Assembly: GCA_913057985.1 (NCBI GenBank)
Contig: CAJXPL010000007.1
Location: forward strand, 1 to 64,000
Length of the DNA: 64,000 nucleotides
Reading direction: 5' to 3'
Source of the DNA: an uncultured Synechococcus sp.
GTDB taxonomy: Bacteria; Cyanobacteriota; Cyanobacteriia; PCC-6307; Cyanobiaceae
Position numbers and translations under genes: made by a program. A model generated the notes under the pieces. That model saw only the letters and a list, made by a program, of their open reading frames with translations, was not told where the DNA came from and did no database searches. Shown here in pieces: positions 34,411 through 43,096 of the stretch. How positions within the stretch are numbered: position 1 is the stretch's first letter; every line of letters starts with the position of its first letter.

Positions 34411-34648
34411 GGCGGGCAGTGGACGGCTGGGATTTTTTGAAGTTAGAGATGTTGGTTGTGGATGTCGGTGTTCTGATGCGAATCGTGAATGTGTGGGCGC
34501 TCTGATGCTGCAACTCTGTTCATCGCCAAAGGGCCTGGTGGTCAGCCCTCTTGCTACGGAGCAACCCGTGAATCTCCAGCACGTGGATTGCCAAGGTGAT
34601 GGATGTTTCGGCAATAAGGTCAGGTGTAGCCTTTCGCTGTCCTGAGAG

Positions 34649-34759
34649 ATGTTTGAAAACGACCGACGTCCGGCTTGGCTCAACTGGGTCTTTCTTGGGA
34701 TGTTCCTCTGGTCGTCATGGCAGCTGTTTGGTTTTTGGTCCCAGCGGCTGAGTGGTTGA
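34649..34759 (+). CDS. Mini membrane protein (36 aa)
   Basis: A 36-codon frame with ATG at 34649 encodes a short charged start (MFENDRRPAW) and one aromatic-rich hydrophobic helix (LNWVFLGMFLWSSWQLFGFW). A GAGAG-like sequence lies just before the start. It sits in the 350-base gap between the efflux adaptor and the next minus-strand gene. Function unknown. Confidence 0.45.
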   Translation: MFENDRRPAWLNWVFLGMFLWSSWQLFGFWSQRLSG

Positions 34760-34765
34760 AGGGCT

Positions 34766-35029
34766 TTAGACCAACACGCCGGTCAGACGCAGCGTTCCCC
34801 ACAGGTCGAAGACGCAGAAAATCAGTCCGATCACGATGATGTCCCAGGCTTTGTGGCGGATGGCCCAGGGGGCAAGGAATAACTCAGCAATCCCATGCAG
34901 TGCCGTCCCAATGGTGATGTGCTCCAGCACCAGCAGACCATGGGCCACCAGGAACAGTGCGCTAGCGATACACCGCATTAGGACTTGCCAGGAACCGAGC
35001 AAAGCCTGCAGGACTGGATGGTTGTTCAC
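34766..35029 (-). CDS. Small conserved-type membrane protein (87 aa)
   Basis: The protein has two to three hydrophobic segments (VLMRCIASALFLVAHGLLVLEHITIG; ALHGIAELFLAPWAI; WDIIVIGLIFCVFDLWGTL) and histidines spaced within them (AHG, LEH, LHG), which could bind a metal or heme. No signal peptide. It converges on the 36-residue gene and diverges from the next plus-strand gene. Family not recognised. Confidence 0.6.
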   Translation of the reverse strand: MNNHPVLQALLGSWQVLMRCIASALFLVAHGLLVLEHITIGTALHGIAELFLAPWAIRHKAWDIIVIGLIFCVFDLWGTLRLTGVLV

Positions 35030-35094
35030 CTTAAAGCGTGCTGCTGTCTGGACTCCAGCCCGCTGCAGATGACACTCCCCGTATTTCTCGGAAT

Positions 35095-35451
35095 ATGAGG
35101 TGCAAGATCGATCGCTACGTTGAAGTTCTCGCCCCTTTGTTGTCTCTGATGCGCCTTCAACAATCGATTGCTGGTCAACTCAAAAAGCGCAAAGAGTTGC
35201 TCTACAACCTCGGAGCGATTTCGTCCTATGCCTCAATGCTGACTTTCTTCTGGCATGGCGTCAGCATGCTGGTTGCCAAGGAACATCCCAAGCACACCTT
35301 GGTTGTATATGCCGCTCTCACATTTTTTACAATCGTGGTGATGGCTCCCTACAAGTGGGACAAAAAGTGGATGCGGATCAAAACCTCGATTGGGATGTTG
35401 GTGTTTGGCATGTCACTTTTGATCTATTTGTTCTGCTGGTTTGCGTATTGA
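35095..35451 (+). CDS. Small membrane protein (118 aa)
   Basis: The frame from ATG 35095 gives an N-terminal amphipathic region (KIDRYVEVLAPLLSLMRLQQSIAGQLKKRKELL) and then three hydrophobic helices (ISSYASMLTFFWHGVSML; TLVVYAALTFFTIVVMAPY; IGMLVFGMSLLIYLFCWF). Function unknown. The longer frame to 35038 starts in non-coding sequence. Confidence 0.6.
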   Translation: MRCKIDRYVEVLAPLLSLMRLQQSIAGQLKKRKELLYNLGAISSYASMLTFFWHGVSMLVAKEHPKHTLVVYAALTFFTIVVMAPYKWDKKWMRIKTSIGMLVFGMSLLIYLFCWFAY

Positions 35452-35490
35452 TTTGGAGTGCATGGATTGTAATGGCTTTGGCCTAATCGC

Positions 35491-35529
35491 AACCCATCGG
35501 TCTGCCTGAGGGCGGCAGATCGATGGGTT
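35491..35529. other. Long inverted repeat between convergent genes
   Basis: AACCCATCG (35491-35499) pairs with CGATGGGTT (35521-35529) and TCTGCC (35501-35506) with GGCAGA (35514-35519), joined through a G-T pair, for a near-perfect 16-bp stem with a 7-base loop. There is no T run on either strand. It lies between two convergent 3' ends and may stop both transcripts or protect their ends. Confidence 0.55.
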
Positions 35530-35571
35530 GATTGGGTTCACAAGCCAATCGTTTGTGAAGGATTCGCTTGA

Positions 35572-36528
35572 TCAGTCCTTGTAGGGATAGTTGTTGGGAA
35601 CAAAGAATTGCTCGTTGAAAGGAGGCCGTTTGTAGCTTCCTTGCTTCGGGCGCTTGGGCATCTTGATGGGTGGCGGTGTCATGTCCTCATAGGGCACCTT
35701 GCTGAGAATGTGGCGCAGGCAATTCAAGCGGGCACGGCGCTTGTCATTGGCCTCCACGGTGAACCATGGGGCTTCCGGAATATGCGTCTTGGCAAACATG
35801 GTGTCCTTCGCTTTCGAGTACTCCACCCAGCGGTTGCGTGACTCTATGTCCATCGGACTCATCTTCCAGCGACGCTCTTCGTTATCGATGCGTTCCTGGA
35901 AACGCTTCTCCTGTTCGTCATCGTTGATGGAGAACCAGTATTTGAGAAGGAGGATTCCGTCCTGCACCAGCATTTGCTCAAATTGTGGGCACGAGACATA
36001 AAACTGCTCCACCTGTTCGCGTGTCGCGAAGCCCATCACCTTTTCCACACCGGCGCGGTTGTACCAGCTCCGGTCAAAAACAACGATTTCTCCAGCACTT
36101 GGAAAATGCTCCACGTAGCGCTGGAAGTACCACTGGCTTTTCTGATGCTCTGAAGGCGTGCCCAGGGCCACCACCCGGCATCCCCTTGGGTTCAAGGGCT
36201 CCGTCAGCCGTTTGATCGATCCTCCCTTGCCTGCGGCGTCTCGCCCTTCAAACAGGATGATCATGCGAAAGCCGGTGGCTTTCACCCAGTACTGCATTTT
36301 GACCAGTTCCGTCTGGAGTTTGGCCAGTTCTTTTTCGTAGACCTTTTTGTTCAGCCGTTTGTGCTTGTTGGAAAACCCCTCCTGCAGTTCCACCATGATT
36401 TCCTGCGGACGGTCAACATCGCCATCGCTGTAGTGATCGATGGCCTCGAGAACGGCTGTCATGTCGTGGTCGCTGGACTGGCTCATGCTTGAGGTGGATC
36501 GCCAGTTCAGTTCTGCCAGTGATGCCAT
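35572..36528 (-). CDS. ppk2: Polyphosphate kinase 2
   Basis: A 318-residue PPK2 with Walker A IILFEGRDAAGKGGSIKRL, the PPK2 block EHQKSQWYFQRYVEHFP, Walker B VVFDRSWYNRAGVEKVMGF, and the lid and C-terminal motif RWKMSPMDIESRNRW. It uses polyphosphate to phosphorylate nucleotides, or the reverse, in the cytosol. ATG 36528 is chosen; an ATG at 36486 is also possible. Confidence 0.93.
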   Translation of the reverse strand: MASLAELNWRSTSSMSQSSDHDMTAVLEAIDHYSDGDVDRPQEIMVELQEGFSNKHKRLNKKVYEKELAKLQTELVKMQYWVKATGFRMIILFEGRDAAGKGGSIKRLTEPLNPRGCRVVALGTPSEHQKSQWYFQRYVEHFPSAGEIVVFDRSWYNRAGVEKVMGFATREQVEQFYVSCPQFEQMLVQDGILLLKYWFSINDDEQEKRFQERIDNEERRWKMSPMDIESRNRWVEYSKAKDTMFAKTHIPEAPWFTVEANDKRRARLNCLRHILSKVPYEDMTPPPIKMPKRPKQGSYKRPPFNEQFFVPNNYPYKD

Positions 36529-36554
36529 CTGACCGCACGATCCCAACCGGGTTT

Positions 36555-37880
36555 TTACGGAATGTCTGGCTCTTTCGTCTCATTCAGTGGAAGGTTGATG
36601 ATCACGGCAAAGCGGCCCGGATCGCCGTTCTCCTGGCGAAAACTGAGCCGTCCAGCGTGGGTGCGAACCACGTGGTTCACGATCGCCAGTCCCAGGCCGC
36701 AATGGCCTTGACGCCCTCGTGCTGAATCAAGACGCTGAAAAGGTTGCAGGGCCCGTTCCCAGGCATTGGTGGGCATTCCCTGCCCCTGGTCCCACACTTC
36801 AATGGCAACCTCCGCTTCCTGCCTGCGCAGCCGAACGACAACCGGTGCGGTGCCATGGCTGAAGGCGTTGTCGATCAGGTTGCTCACGGCGCGGCCGAGG
36901 GCAACCGGTCGAATCCGTAAATGGATCGGACTGAGCTCGAGCTTCAGTTGCTCCTTCGGGTGCCCCGCCACGGTTTCAGCCAGCCACTGATCCAACGGAC
37001 AGGCAACGCACTCCTCCCGCTCACCGCCTCCGGCGTACAGCAGAAACTGGCCTGTAATGCGCCCCAAAGCCTCCAGATCGCTTTGGCAGCGGGTTCGTTC
37101 CTCGGCGTTCAGCTCCGGCATCGACAAACGAAACTGCAGCCGTGTGAGGGGTGCTCGCAGATCGTGGGCGATGCCAGCCAGCATCGTGGCGCGCTCTTTT
37201 TCTCCCTCAGCCAGGCGGCTCACCATTGCATTGAAGCGCCGGGAGATCCGGCGGACTTCTGCTGAACCTTCTTCGGGGACAGGATCGCGGTCGATGTCTT
37301 CACCCACCCGAGAGACCGCGTCCTCAAGCTTGCGAAGAGGACGGGCCACATCCAGCAGCAGGTACAACACCCCGGTCATCACCACAGCGCCCACCAGGGC
37401 CAGCAGCAGCAGTGTTGGTGGCGGCGGCCAGGCGCGTGCCATGGGCAGGGGGGTGCGCAGCCAGACCGGTTCCAGCGGAGAGAACAGTTCAATCCACACT
37501 TCTGGTGTGCCTGCCCTGCTGGGGGCAGCTCGGAGCACACGGCAGTGCGAGAGCCGCGAGCAGAGCACCTGCCTCAGCTCCTGGCGCCGCTGCGCCGAGG
37601 CCTGCGTTTCTCGACCTGGAGCTGCTGGTCGTTCGCTGACTTGAAGTTCCAGACCGGTCAGTTCGCTGATCAGTGCAGGGGGGTAACGCTCCAGGGTCAA
37701 TTCGGCCAGGCGGATGTTCAACGCCAGGTCCCGCCCCAGTTGCAGCGTCTGAATCCGCTCCAGTTGCCGGCCGAACAGCGCCTGCAGCAGCAACAGGGCC
37801 AGCATCCAACAGGCCAGCAGGGCGGTTCCCCAGGCACCGAAGCGAGCCAGACCTCTACTCAGTCCCCGTTGACGAGGCAT
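36555..37880 (-). CDS. Sensor histidine kinase (EnvZ-like)
   Basis: A 441-residue kinase. TM1 is about residues 14-38. A periplasmic sensor domain of roughly 115 residues contains two cysteines. TM2 (TLLLLALVGAVVMTGVLYLLL) is followed by HAMP, an H-box (MLAGIAHDLRAPLTRLQFRL), an N-box (NLIDNAFSHG) and the G boxes (DQGQGMP; GHCGLGLAIVNHVV). The start is at MPRQRGLSRG; the longer upstream frame overlaps the regulator. It follows the regulator stop by one base, so the two form one operon. Confidence 0.92.
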   Translation of the reverse strand: MPRQRGLSRGLARFGAWGTALLACWMLALLLLQALFGRQLERIQTLQLGRDLALNIRLAELTLERYPPALISELTGLELQVSERPAAPGRETQASAQRRQELRQVLCSRLSHCRVLRAAPSRAGTPEVWIELFSPLEPVWLRTPLPMARAWPPPPTLLLLALVGAVVMTGVLYLLLDVARPLRKLEDAVSRVGEDIDRDPVPEEGSAEVRRISRRFNAMVSRLAEGEKERATMLAGIAHDLRAPLTRLQFRLSMPELNAEERTRCQSDLEALGRITGQFLLYAGGGEREECVACPLDQWLAETVAGHPKEQLKLELSPIHLRIRPVALGRAVSNLIDNAFSHGTAPVVVRLRRQEAEVAIEVWDQGQGMPTNAWERALQPFQRLDSARGRQGHCGLGLAIVNHVVRTHAGRLSFRQENGDPGRFAVIINLPLNETKEPDIP

Positions 37881-37881
37881 C

Positions 37882-38607
37882 TCAGCGGGATCTCGGCGTG
37901 CCGTCTGGCACGAACACGTAGCCGTAGCCCCAAACCGTCTGCACGTAACGGGGGCGGGTGGGATCCGGTTCCACCAGCTTGCGCACCCGCGACACCTGAA
38001 CGTCCATGCTGCGGCTGTCGGTGTCGCTCCCCGGGCCTCGGGCCAGTTCAATCAGGCGTTCCCGCGAGAGCGGGCGATGGGGATGACGCACAAAAGCGGC
38101 CAGAAGGCTGAACTCACCGCTGGTGATCACCACCGGCTGGTTGTTCTGCAGCAAGGTGCGGGCGGAAAGATCCAGTTGGTTGTCGCCAAAGCGGATGCAT
38201 TCCCCACCTTCCACCGGTGTTCCCGCCGGCATGGCATTGCGCCGCCTGAGCACGGCTTCAATTCGGGCCGTCAGTTCCCTGGGCAGGAACGGTTTGGCCA
38301 GATAGTCATCGGCGCCCTGTTCGAGGCCGATGATCCGATCAACCCCATCGGCGCGCGCTGTCAGCATCACCACGGGTAGATCATCACCGGCATCCCGAAG
38401 CCTCCGCAGTGCCGTCAATCCGTCGTCGCCGGGAAGCATCAAGTCGAGGACCACCAGATCTGGGCGTTGGCATTCCAGACGTGCCTCGAATTGCTTCACA
38501 TCGCAGAGGCTGCGCACGTCGTAGCCCTGGTCGATCAGGTAAGTGCCGACCATCTTTCTCAGCTCCGGGTCGTCGTCCACCACCCAGATCATGGTGTCCC
38601 TGGCCAT
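37882..38607 (-). CDS. OmpR-family response regulator
   Basis: A 241-residue regulator. The receiver domain has the acidic pocket VVDDDPE, the phospho-acceptor aspartate in LVVLDLMLPGDDG, threonine in LTARADG and the lysine in YLAKPF. The C-terminal winged helix (SGEFSLLAAFVRHPHRPLSRERLIELARG ... VDVQVSRVRKLVE; YVQTVWGYGYVF) is the OmpR type. The start is set at MARDTMIWVVDDD (38607); a further ATG at 38613 exists. It pairs with the kinase immediately downstream. Confidence 0.92.
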   Translation of the reverse strand: MARDTMIWVVDDDPELRKMVGTYLIDQGYDVRSLCDVKQFEARLECQRPDLVVLDLMLPGDDGLTALRRLRDAGDDLPVVMLTARADGVDRIIGLEQGADDYLAKPFLPRELTARIEAVLRRRNAMPAGTPVEGGECIRFGDNQLDLSARTLLQNNQPVVITSGEFSLLAAFVRHPHRPLSRERLIELARGPGSDTDSRSMDVQVSRVRKLVEPDPTRPRYVQTVWGYGYVFVPDGTPRSR

Positions 38608-38743
38608 GCCCATCAGCGTATGGGCTGATGGTATTAAGCGGATTGGCCTCTGTCCCACCTCGGTAGGACCCAGTCACAGCTCAGCAGCCGCCGGTCATGC
38701 ATCAGTCATCGTCAGAGCGGCTCAGGCTCCATAGGCTGGTGGC

Positions 38744-39208
38744 ATGACTGCGCCAATCGTCATCCGTGTGCTCGGCCCTTTGGCATTGGCGCTGAGTTCG
38801 ATGGCGTTGCAGGCCGCACCGGGCGACAAGACCATGCGTGTCTACAGCACCAGGATGGAAACCCTGTTCATCCGCTTGGATGTCAACGGAGACGGTCGAT
38901 TGGATGCCTCGGAAGTGCAGGGTCGACGTGCCCTGAGCCGTGTGCTCAAGCGGCAGAACAATCGTTCCTATCTCCTCTTGAAGGACCTGCGTCTTCAGGA
39001 TTCATCGCCCAGTGGCCCACGCCTGAAGCGCCATTTCCGAAAGGCCGACCTCGACCAGAACCATCGCTTGAATCGTCAGGAAGCCAAGCGCATTCCCTGG
39101 ATCAGTCTCAATTTCAATGCTTTGGATGGTGATCGGGATGGAAGCGTGACCCTTGAGGAGTTGTGGAACCATCAGCGCTCGCTGGCGCCGCCTCAGCGCC
39201 TGCCTTGA
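38744..39208 (+). CDS. Exported EF-hand protein
   Basis: A 154-residue protein with a signal peptide (VIRVLGPLALALSSMALQAA, cleavage about residue 24). It has three EF-hand-like calcium loops: DVNGDGRLDASE, DLDQNHRLNRQE and DGDRDGSVTLEE. The loops have the acidic residues at positions 1, 3, 5 and 12, except that the second has N and H at positions 5 and 6. Function unknown; it may sense or buffer calcium in the periplasm. It overlaps the next gene by 16 bases. Confidence 0.85.
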   Translation: MTAPIVIRVLGPLALALSSMALQAAPGDKTMRVYSTRMETLFIRLDVNGDGRLDASEVQGRRALSRVLKRQNNRSYLLLKDLRLQDSSPSGPRLKRHFRKADLDQNHRLNRQEAKRIPWISLNFNALDGDRDGSVTLEELWNHQRSLAPPQRLP

Positions 39209-39561
39209 GTGGGGGGAGAGACCACCAGGCGGATGATGCGAATCAACCTCCAGAGTGCACCAAGCAAGAGGATGCCCGCCAGAAGCGCGATGGCAGCGAT
39301 CAGCACGATGGCGGCGAGCCCGAGCATGGCTTCCAGCAGTTGCTGAACGCCGCCGATCAGGTCATCAATGGCCTTGCTCAGCAGCAGCATGATGTCCACC
39401 TGCTGGGGCAGCTGATTCAGCAGCACTGCAATCCCTGCGGCAGCAGCCAGCATCAGCACAACAATCGTCAACTGACGCAGGACGGGGCCATAGGGGAAGC
39501 GACGACGGGGGCGGAAGACACGTCGTTGATCGCGTGTACTGCTTCGGCGCGCCTTCCTCAT
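39193..39561 (-). CDS. Hypothetical membrane protein (122 aa)
   Basis: A strongly basic N-terminus (KARRSSTRDQRRVFRPRRRF) is followed by two or three hydrophobic segments (VLRQLTIVVLMLAAAAGIAVLL and LLEAMLGLAAIVLIAAIALLAGILLLGALW). Positive-inside rule places the N-terminus in the cytoplasm. Family not recognised. Confidence 0.65.
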   Translation of the reverse strand: MRKARRSSTRDQRRVFRPRRRFPYGPVLRQLTIVVLMLAAAAGIAVLLNQLPQQVDIMLLLSKAIDDLIGGVQQLLEAMLGLAAIVLIAAIALLAGILLLGALWRLIRIIRLVVSPPTQGRR

Positions 39562-39620
39562 GGCATCGGTGTGATCAGGGTGCCGTCACTGCGGCGATTC
39601 TGAAGCGTGTTTCCTGCACG

Positions 39621-40238
39621 TCAACGGTCGGACTGCGTTTCAGGCTTGTCCACCGGTGCCGGTGCTGGCGATGTCTCCTTGGTTCCCTGGGGCAGAGGAA
39701 CAAGCCAGGCGGTGGCGATGGTGCATGCCGCCAGAGCAACCCCAGCCAGGAGGGGTGGTCCGAGGCGTTTCTGCAGAGGAATGCGATCGACGATCTCCTG
39801 ATGCTTCAACGGGCGGTCCTCGGGGAACGTCCAGGTCAGCTTCACCCGGTTGTCGAGCCGCAAGCGATCGAGGCAACGCACCAGATCAGCCAGTTCGGCG
39901 TCATCGAGTTTGAGCTGCAACGGCTCGACGCCCTCTCGGCTGCTGCGCAGTTCCAGCCGATGGTTGGCTTGATCCGGCGCGATGCTCACAAAACCGTCTT
40001 CCAGGCCAAAGCGGCGCTGCACGCCGGACAAGCGATGCCTGGCGTAGGGCATCACCGCTGCCATCAGAGCCTCGAGATGATCCCGGGTTCCTTCCAGTTC
40101 CGGTGCTCCGATCAACTGCAGCCGCCAGGACGACAGGATGCCGATCGCCTCATTGGACTGTCCGGCGGAGAGGTCGGGAAAGCCTTCCACCACCAGCCGT
40201 GCTGCGGTCTGTTCGTATTGGTATGTCGTTTTCAACAT
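39621..40238 (-). CDS. DUF4335 domain protein
   Basis: This 205-residue protein starts at MLKTTYQYEQTAARLVVEGFPDLS, the family start. A mixed alpha/beta body follows (RLQLIGAPELEGTRDHLEALMAAVMPYARH, DDAELADLVRCLDRL), then one helix near the end (LAGVALAACTIATAWLVPLP) and a proline-rich tail. DUF4335 genes occur next to DUF3038 in cyanobacteria, as here (7-base gap). Function unknown; the C-terminal helix suggests a membrane anchor. Confidence 0.78.
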   Translation of the reverse strand: MLKTTYQYEQTAARLVVEGFPDLSAGQSNEAIGILSSWRLQLIGAPELEGTRDHLEALMAAVMPYARHRLSGVQRRFGLEDGFVSIAPDQANHRLELRSSREGVEPLQLKLDDAELADLVRCLDRLRLDNRVKLTWTFPEDRPLKHQEIVDRIPLQKRLGPPLLAGVALAACTIATAWLVPLPQGTKETSPAPAPVDKPETQSDR

Positions 40239-40245
40239 GGTCGGC

Positions 40246-40794
40246 CTATGGCGTGGGGTCGAGCAGGGTTGCGCGGAGTCGATCGATTCCACCTGGGCCT
40301 GCGCAGAACGCCAGGGTGCTGATCAGCTGGCGGTGCAAAGGGCCAGCCGGCTCCATGGTGAGCAGGCGAACAACGGCTTCCCGGCGCGGATTCATTCGCT
40401 CTTCGATGAGGTCTCGCAGGCGCTCGTGGAACAACTGCCAACGCTGTTGGGTGAGCTGCTCCGGTTCGCGGCTCGAGAGGAGTTGGTGGAGCATGGGGTA
40501 GAGCCGATCTGCCATGGCACACACCAGACAGATCAGGGATTCGGCATCCACCGGGTCGAGCTGGTCCCGCCGGGTGGTGCGCCGAAGCGGGTTATGACAG
40601 CGCCGCTTCCAGAGTTCAACCCGGTTGGGGAATTGCGCCTGGAGGCCCATCTGCTGGCTGGTCCAGACCATCGCCTCGCCACCATTGAGATCAAGAGCCT
40701 CAATGGTCAGCAGCAACAGGTCGAGACGCTCGACGCCCCGCCGGCTGAGACGCGCGCCGTCGGTGGGTGCGCTGGGGGCTGGAGCTTCAGTCAT
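40246..40794 (-). CDS. DUF3038 domain protein
   Basis: A 182-residue soluble, helical protein with [48 protein letters not shown] and a conserved-looking end ([17 protein letters not shown]). It matches the cyanobacterial DUF3038 family. Its start codon lies in a CATG shared with an apt start candidate on the other strand. Co-transcribed with DUF4335. Confidence 0.78.
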   Translation of the reverse strand: MTEAPAPSAPTDGARLSRRGVERLDLLLLTIEALDLNGGEAMVWTSQQMGLQAQFPNRVELWKRRCHNPLRRTTRRDQLDPVDAESLICLVCAMADRLYPMLHQLLSSREPEQLTQQRWQLFHERLRDLIEERMNPRREAVVRLLTMEPAGPLHRQLISTLAFCAGPGGIDRLRATLLDPTP

Positions 40795-40801
40795 GGCTGC
40801 G

Positions 40802-41356
40802 ATGATGCCAGGGGCACCGCCATTGCGTCACCTGGATTTGGATCTTCAGTCGCACATTCGCTCAATTCCAGATTTTCCCAAGCCTGGAATTCTGTTTCGA
40901 GACATCAACCCCCTGCTGCGGTCGCCTGAGGCCATGGCCGAGGTGATCCGCCAGCTGGGTGCGTTCTGCGACCAGGTGAAGCCTGATCTGATCGTGGGGA
41001 TCGAATCCCGGGGATTCATTTTTGGGGCACCTTTGGCCAGCGACCGACGGCTTGGCTTCGTGCCTGTGCGCAAGCCCGGAAAGCTCCCTGGTGAGGTGGT
41101 GGGCCTGGACTACGCCCTGGAGTACGGCACTGATCGGCTGGAGATTCAAGCCGATGCATTTGAGGATTCACCCCGGGTGCTGGTGGTGGACGATCTGCTG
41201 GCCACCGGTGGCACGGCTGCGGCGACGGGACAACTGGTGGAGCAGGCTGGCGGTTGCCTTGTGGGCTTTGCCTTTGTGATCGAGCTTGAGGGGCTCGGAG
41301 GCCGTCAGGCCTTGCCCGCAGGCCAACCCGTAGAAGCGTTGTTGCGTTACGGCTGA
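40802..41356 (+). CDS. apt: Adenine phosphoribosyltransferase
   Basis: A 184-residue type I PRTase. [28 protein letters not shown] is the APT N-terminus. [28 protein letters not shown] and the PRPP loop [18 protein letters not shown] follow. It salvages adenine to AMP. Three ATG codons lie close together (40793, 40802, 40805); I chose 40802. It converges on the next gene with a 10-base overlap. Confidence 0.93.
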   Translation: MMPGAPPLRHLDLDLQSHIRSIPDFPKPGILFRDINPLLRSPEAMAEVIRQLGAFCDQVKPDLIVGIESRGFIFGAPLASDRRLGFVPVRKPGKLPGEVVGLDYALEYGTDRLEIQADAFEDSPRVLVVDDLLATGGTAAATGQLVEQAGGCLVGFAFVIELEGLGGRQALPAGQPVEALLRYG

Positions 41357-41559
41357 GTGTTCTGCCAGTCGAAGACGTCTTCCAACTGCTGCAAACTCAA
41401 CAACCCGAAGCTCCACAGCACGATCGGGAGGGGGGCTTGTTCCAGTTCCGCCTGGCGTTGCCCCAGCTCCATGGCGCTTGGACTCAACCCCAAACGCCGC
41501 TGAAGAAATTGCAGCAAGGCGTCCGTTGCTGGGGGTTGCCGCTGGCTGGACATCACCAT
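41347..41559 (-). CDS. DUF2949 domain protein (70 aa)
   Basis: A small soluble protein with the motif [53 protein letters not shown]. The helical front and the [12 protein letters not shown] core are characteristic of the DUF2949 family of cyanobacteria. Function unknown. ATG at 41559. Confidence 0.8.
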   Translation of the reverse strand: MVMSSQRQPPATDALLQFLQRRLGLSPSAMELGQRQAELEQAPLPIVLWSFGLLSLQQLEDVFDWQNTQP

Positions 41560-41579
41560 GGTCGCGACCCGCGCTTGGC

Positions 41580-42725
41580 TCAGTTTGGCAAGGCCCGCCA
41601 GAGCTGCATGGGGCCGTCACTCATGGCCCGCAAGCTGAGCTGGCGCAGCCCAGAAAACTGTTTCAGCAGCAGCAATGCAAAGTGCCGCAGGGGAAGCAAC
41701 AGTGGTTGGCGGTTGGAGAACACCCGCACCAGAAGATCCGTCGCCACACCCACCTGGAGCACATCGAGCCAGCGGCTCATCCCGTAGCGCCGAGCGATTG
41801 TTGTGGCGCTGCCGCCCCGCTCCACGGCGCGCAGCAACCCTTCCACATCACGCCAGCAGAGATTGAGCCCCTGGCCTCCCACGGGATGGCAGCGATGGCC
41901 CGCTTCGCCGATCAGCACGCCCCGTCCACGATGAAAGCGGCGAGCCAGCAGCCATTGTTGGGGGAAGGCTCGGGGTTGATCCAGAAGGAAATCCGGTTCA
42001 ATCCCCTCCGGCAGAACAGCGGCCAGCTGATCGAGAAAGGCACTGCGCTGCAACGTGCTGCGCTGCTGGCAACGCTGCCAGGGTGCACTCCACACCACCT
42101 GGAACCTGCCCTGCCCCAAGGGCAAAACGGCGAGAGGGCCTTCCGGGCGAAACAACTCGCAGGCTCTGTCGTGGGGGAGTCCCCGCAGGACAACCTTGGC
42201 GGTGAGACACCCCTGGCGATAGCGGATGCCCCAGTGACGGATGCCCCAGGCCTCTCGTGTGGGGGAGCGCGGTCCATCAGCCGCCACGATCAGAGCATCA
42301 GCGCTTGGATCAGGGCATGGTTCGGCCAAGTGCATCACCACGTTGCCATTGGCCTCCAGCCGAGCCAGCAACAGCTTCATCAAGGGTCGGTGATCGAGGA
42401 TCCAGCCAATGCCGTCGTGGTGTCGATTGGCTGCTGCCAGGTCCTCCTGGCCGAAGAGAACGCGGTCGTTGGTGGCCCCGTCCCGCAAATCCAGGTCACG
42501 GAACGGCACCAAGGCATCGCGCAGGCCGTGCCAAAGCCCCAGGTTGGTCAGCAGTCGGCGGCTGGAGTGTGTGATGGCGTACGCCCGACTTCTGGCTTGA
42601 AGTTCCGATGCCGTTAACGGGTCAAACAGGACCACGCCATGACCACGGAGGCCGAGGGCAAGAGCTGTGAGGGCGCCGGTGGGGCCAGCGCCCAAAACAT
42701 GAATCTCTGGAGGGGATGGAGCCAT
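41580..42725 (-). CDS. UbiH/VisC-type FAD-dependent monooxygenase
   Basis: A 381-residue flavoprotein. Motif I is IHVLGAGPTGALTALALGLRGHGVVLFD. Motif DG is ALIVAADGPRSPTRE. Motif GD is GRGVLIGEAGHRCHPVGGQGLNLCWRDV. A C-terminal helical region follows. UbiH-type enzymes hydroxylate quinone precursors, and cyanobacterial members may work on plastoquinone or other lipids; the substrate cannot be told here. A 20-base gap separates it from the DUF2949 gene downstream. Confidence 0.83.
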   Translation of the reverse strand: MAPSPPEIHVLGAGPTGALTALALGLRGHGVVLFDPLTASELQARSRAYAITHSSRRLLTNLGLWHGLRDALVPFRDLDLRDGATNDRVLFGQEDLAAANRHHDGIGWILDHRPLMKLLLARLEANGNVVMHLAEPCPDPSADALIVAADGPRSPTREAWGIRHWGIRYRQGCLTAKVVLRGLPHDRACELFRPEGPLAVLPLGQGRFQVVWSAPWQRCQQRSTLQRSAFLDQLAAVLPEGIEPDFLLDQPRAFPQQWLLARRFHRGRGVLIGEAGHRCHPVGGQGLNLCWRDVEGLLRAVERGGSATTIARRYGMSRWLDVLQVGVATDLLVRVFSNRQPLLLPLRHFALLLLKQFSGLRQLSLRAMSDGPMQLWRALPN

Positions 42726-42766
42726 TCAGGGAGTCTGGCCACCCATCCCGATCCAGCGCGAGGCGA

Positions 42767-43018
42767 TCAGCCCAGGCCGAGCAGCCCGTGAACGAAGGAT
42801 TCGCCACCCAGGGCCAACTCAGTGGCCAGCAGGGCAATGAAACCGAGCATGGCCATGCGGCCGTTCAGCTTTTCGGCGCGATCGTGGAAACCCCAACCCT
42901 GGGTTGCTTCAACCACTTCCATGCGGGGTTCCGTGGCGAAGGCGTTGAGGCGGCCGCCGTCTTCCGTGGTGACCTGTGCACCGCGCACAACAGGAGTGGT
43001 GGGAGAGGACTGGGACAT
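42767..43018 (-). CDS. hli: High-light-inducible protein
   Basis: An 83-residue Hli/CAB-type protein: a disordered N-terminus and one transmembrane helix with the chlorophyll-binding motif (about residues 42-75) [23 protein letters not shown]. The E-x-x-N-x-R-x-A-M-x-G pattern is the pigment ligand signature. Hli proteins bind chlorophyll and carotenoid at photosystem II during high light and assembly. It has its own upstream region (43019-43096). Confidence 0.95.
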   Translation of the reverse strand: MSQSSPTTPVVRGAQVTTEDGGRLNAFATEPRMEVVEATQGWGFHDRAEKLNGRMAMLGFIALLATELALGGESFVHGLLGLG

Positions 43019-43096
43019 CGATGCCGCCGTTAGATTAATAAGAAGTGTAAACCACGTTTAAGAAATGTTCAGCAGTGGCTGCTCGACGTCGGCTGT
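43019..43096 (-). promoter_or_regulatory. Upstream region of the hli gene
   Basis: The 78-base leader on the minus strand contains a TTTACA word (43046-43051) and AT-rich sequence TTATTAATC that could be a -10. TTTACA is close to the half-site of the HLR1 element bound by RpaB at high-light genes (two GTTACA-like repeats). A second clear repeat is not visible, so the assignment is tentative. Confidence 0.3.

Noticed and set aside
34411-34648. Upstream extension of the efflux adaptor frame
   Set aside because: A lipoprotein signal peptide begins at 34410, so residues before it are not part of the protein; no gene is seen in this gap.
41478-42617. 379-residue plus-strand open frame
   Set aside because: Shadow of the UbiH-like monooxygenase on the minus strand; no motifs and overlaps DUF2949.
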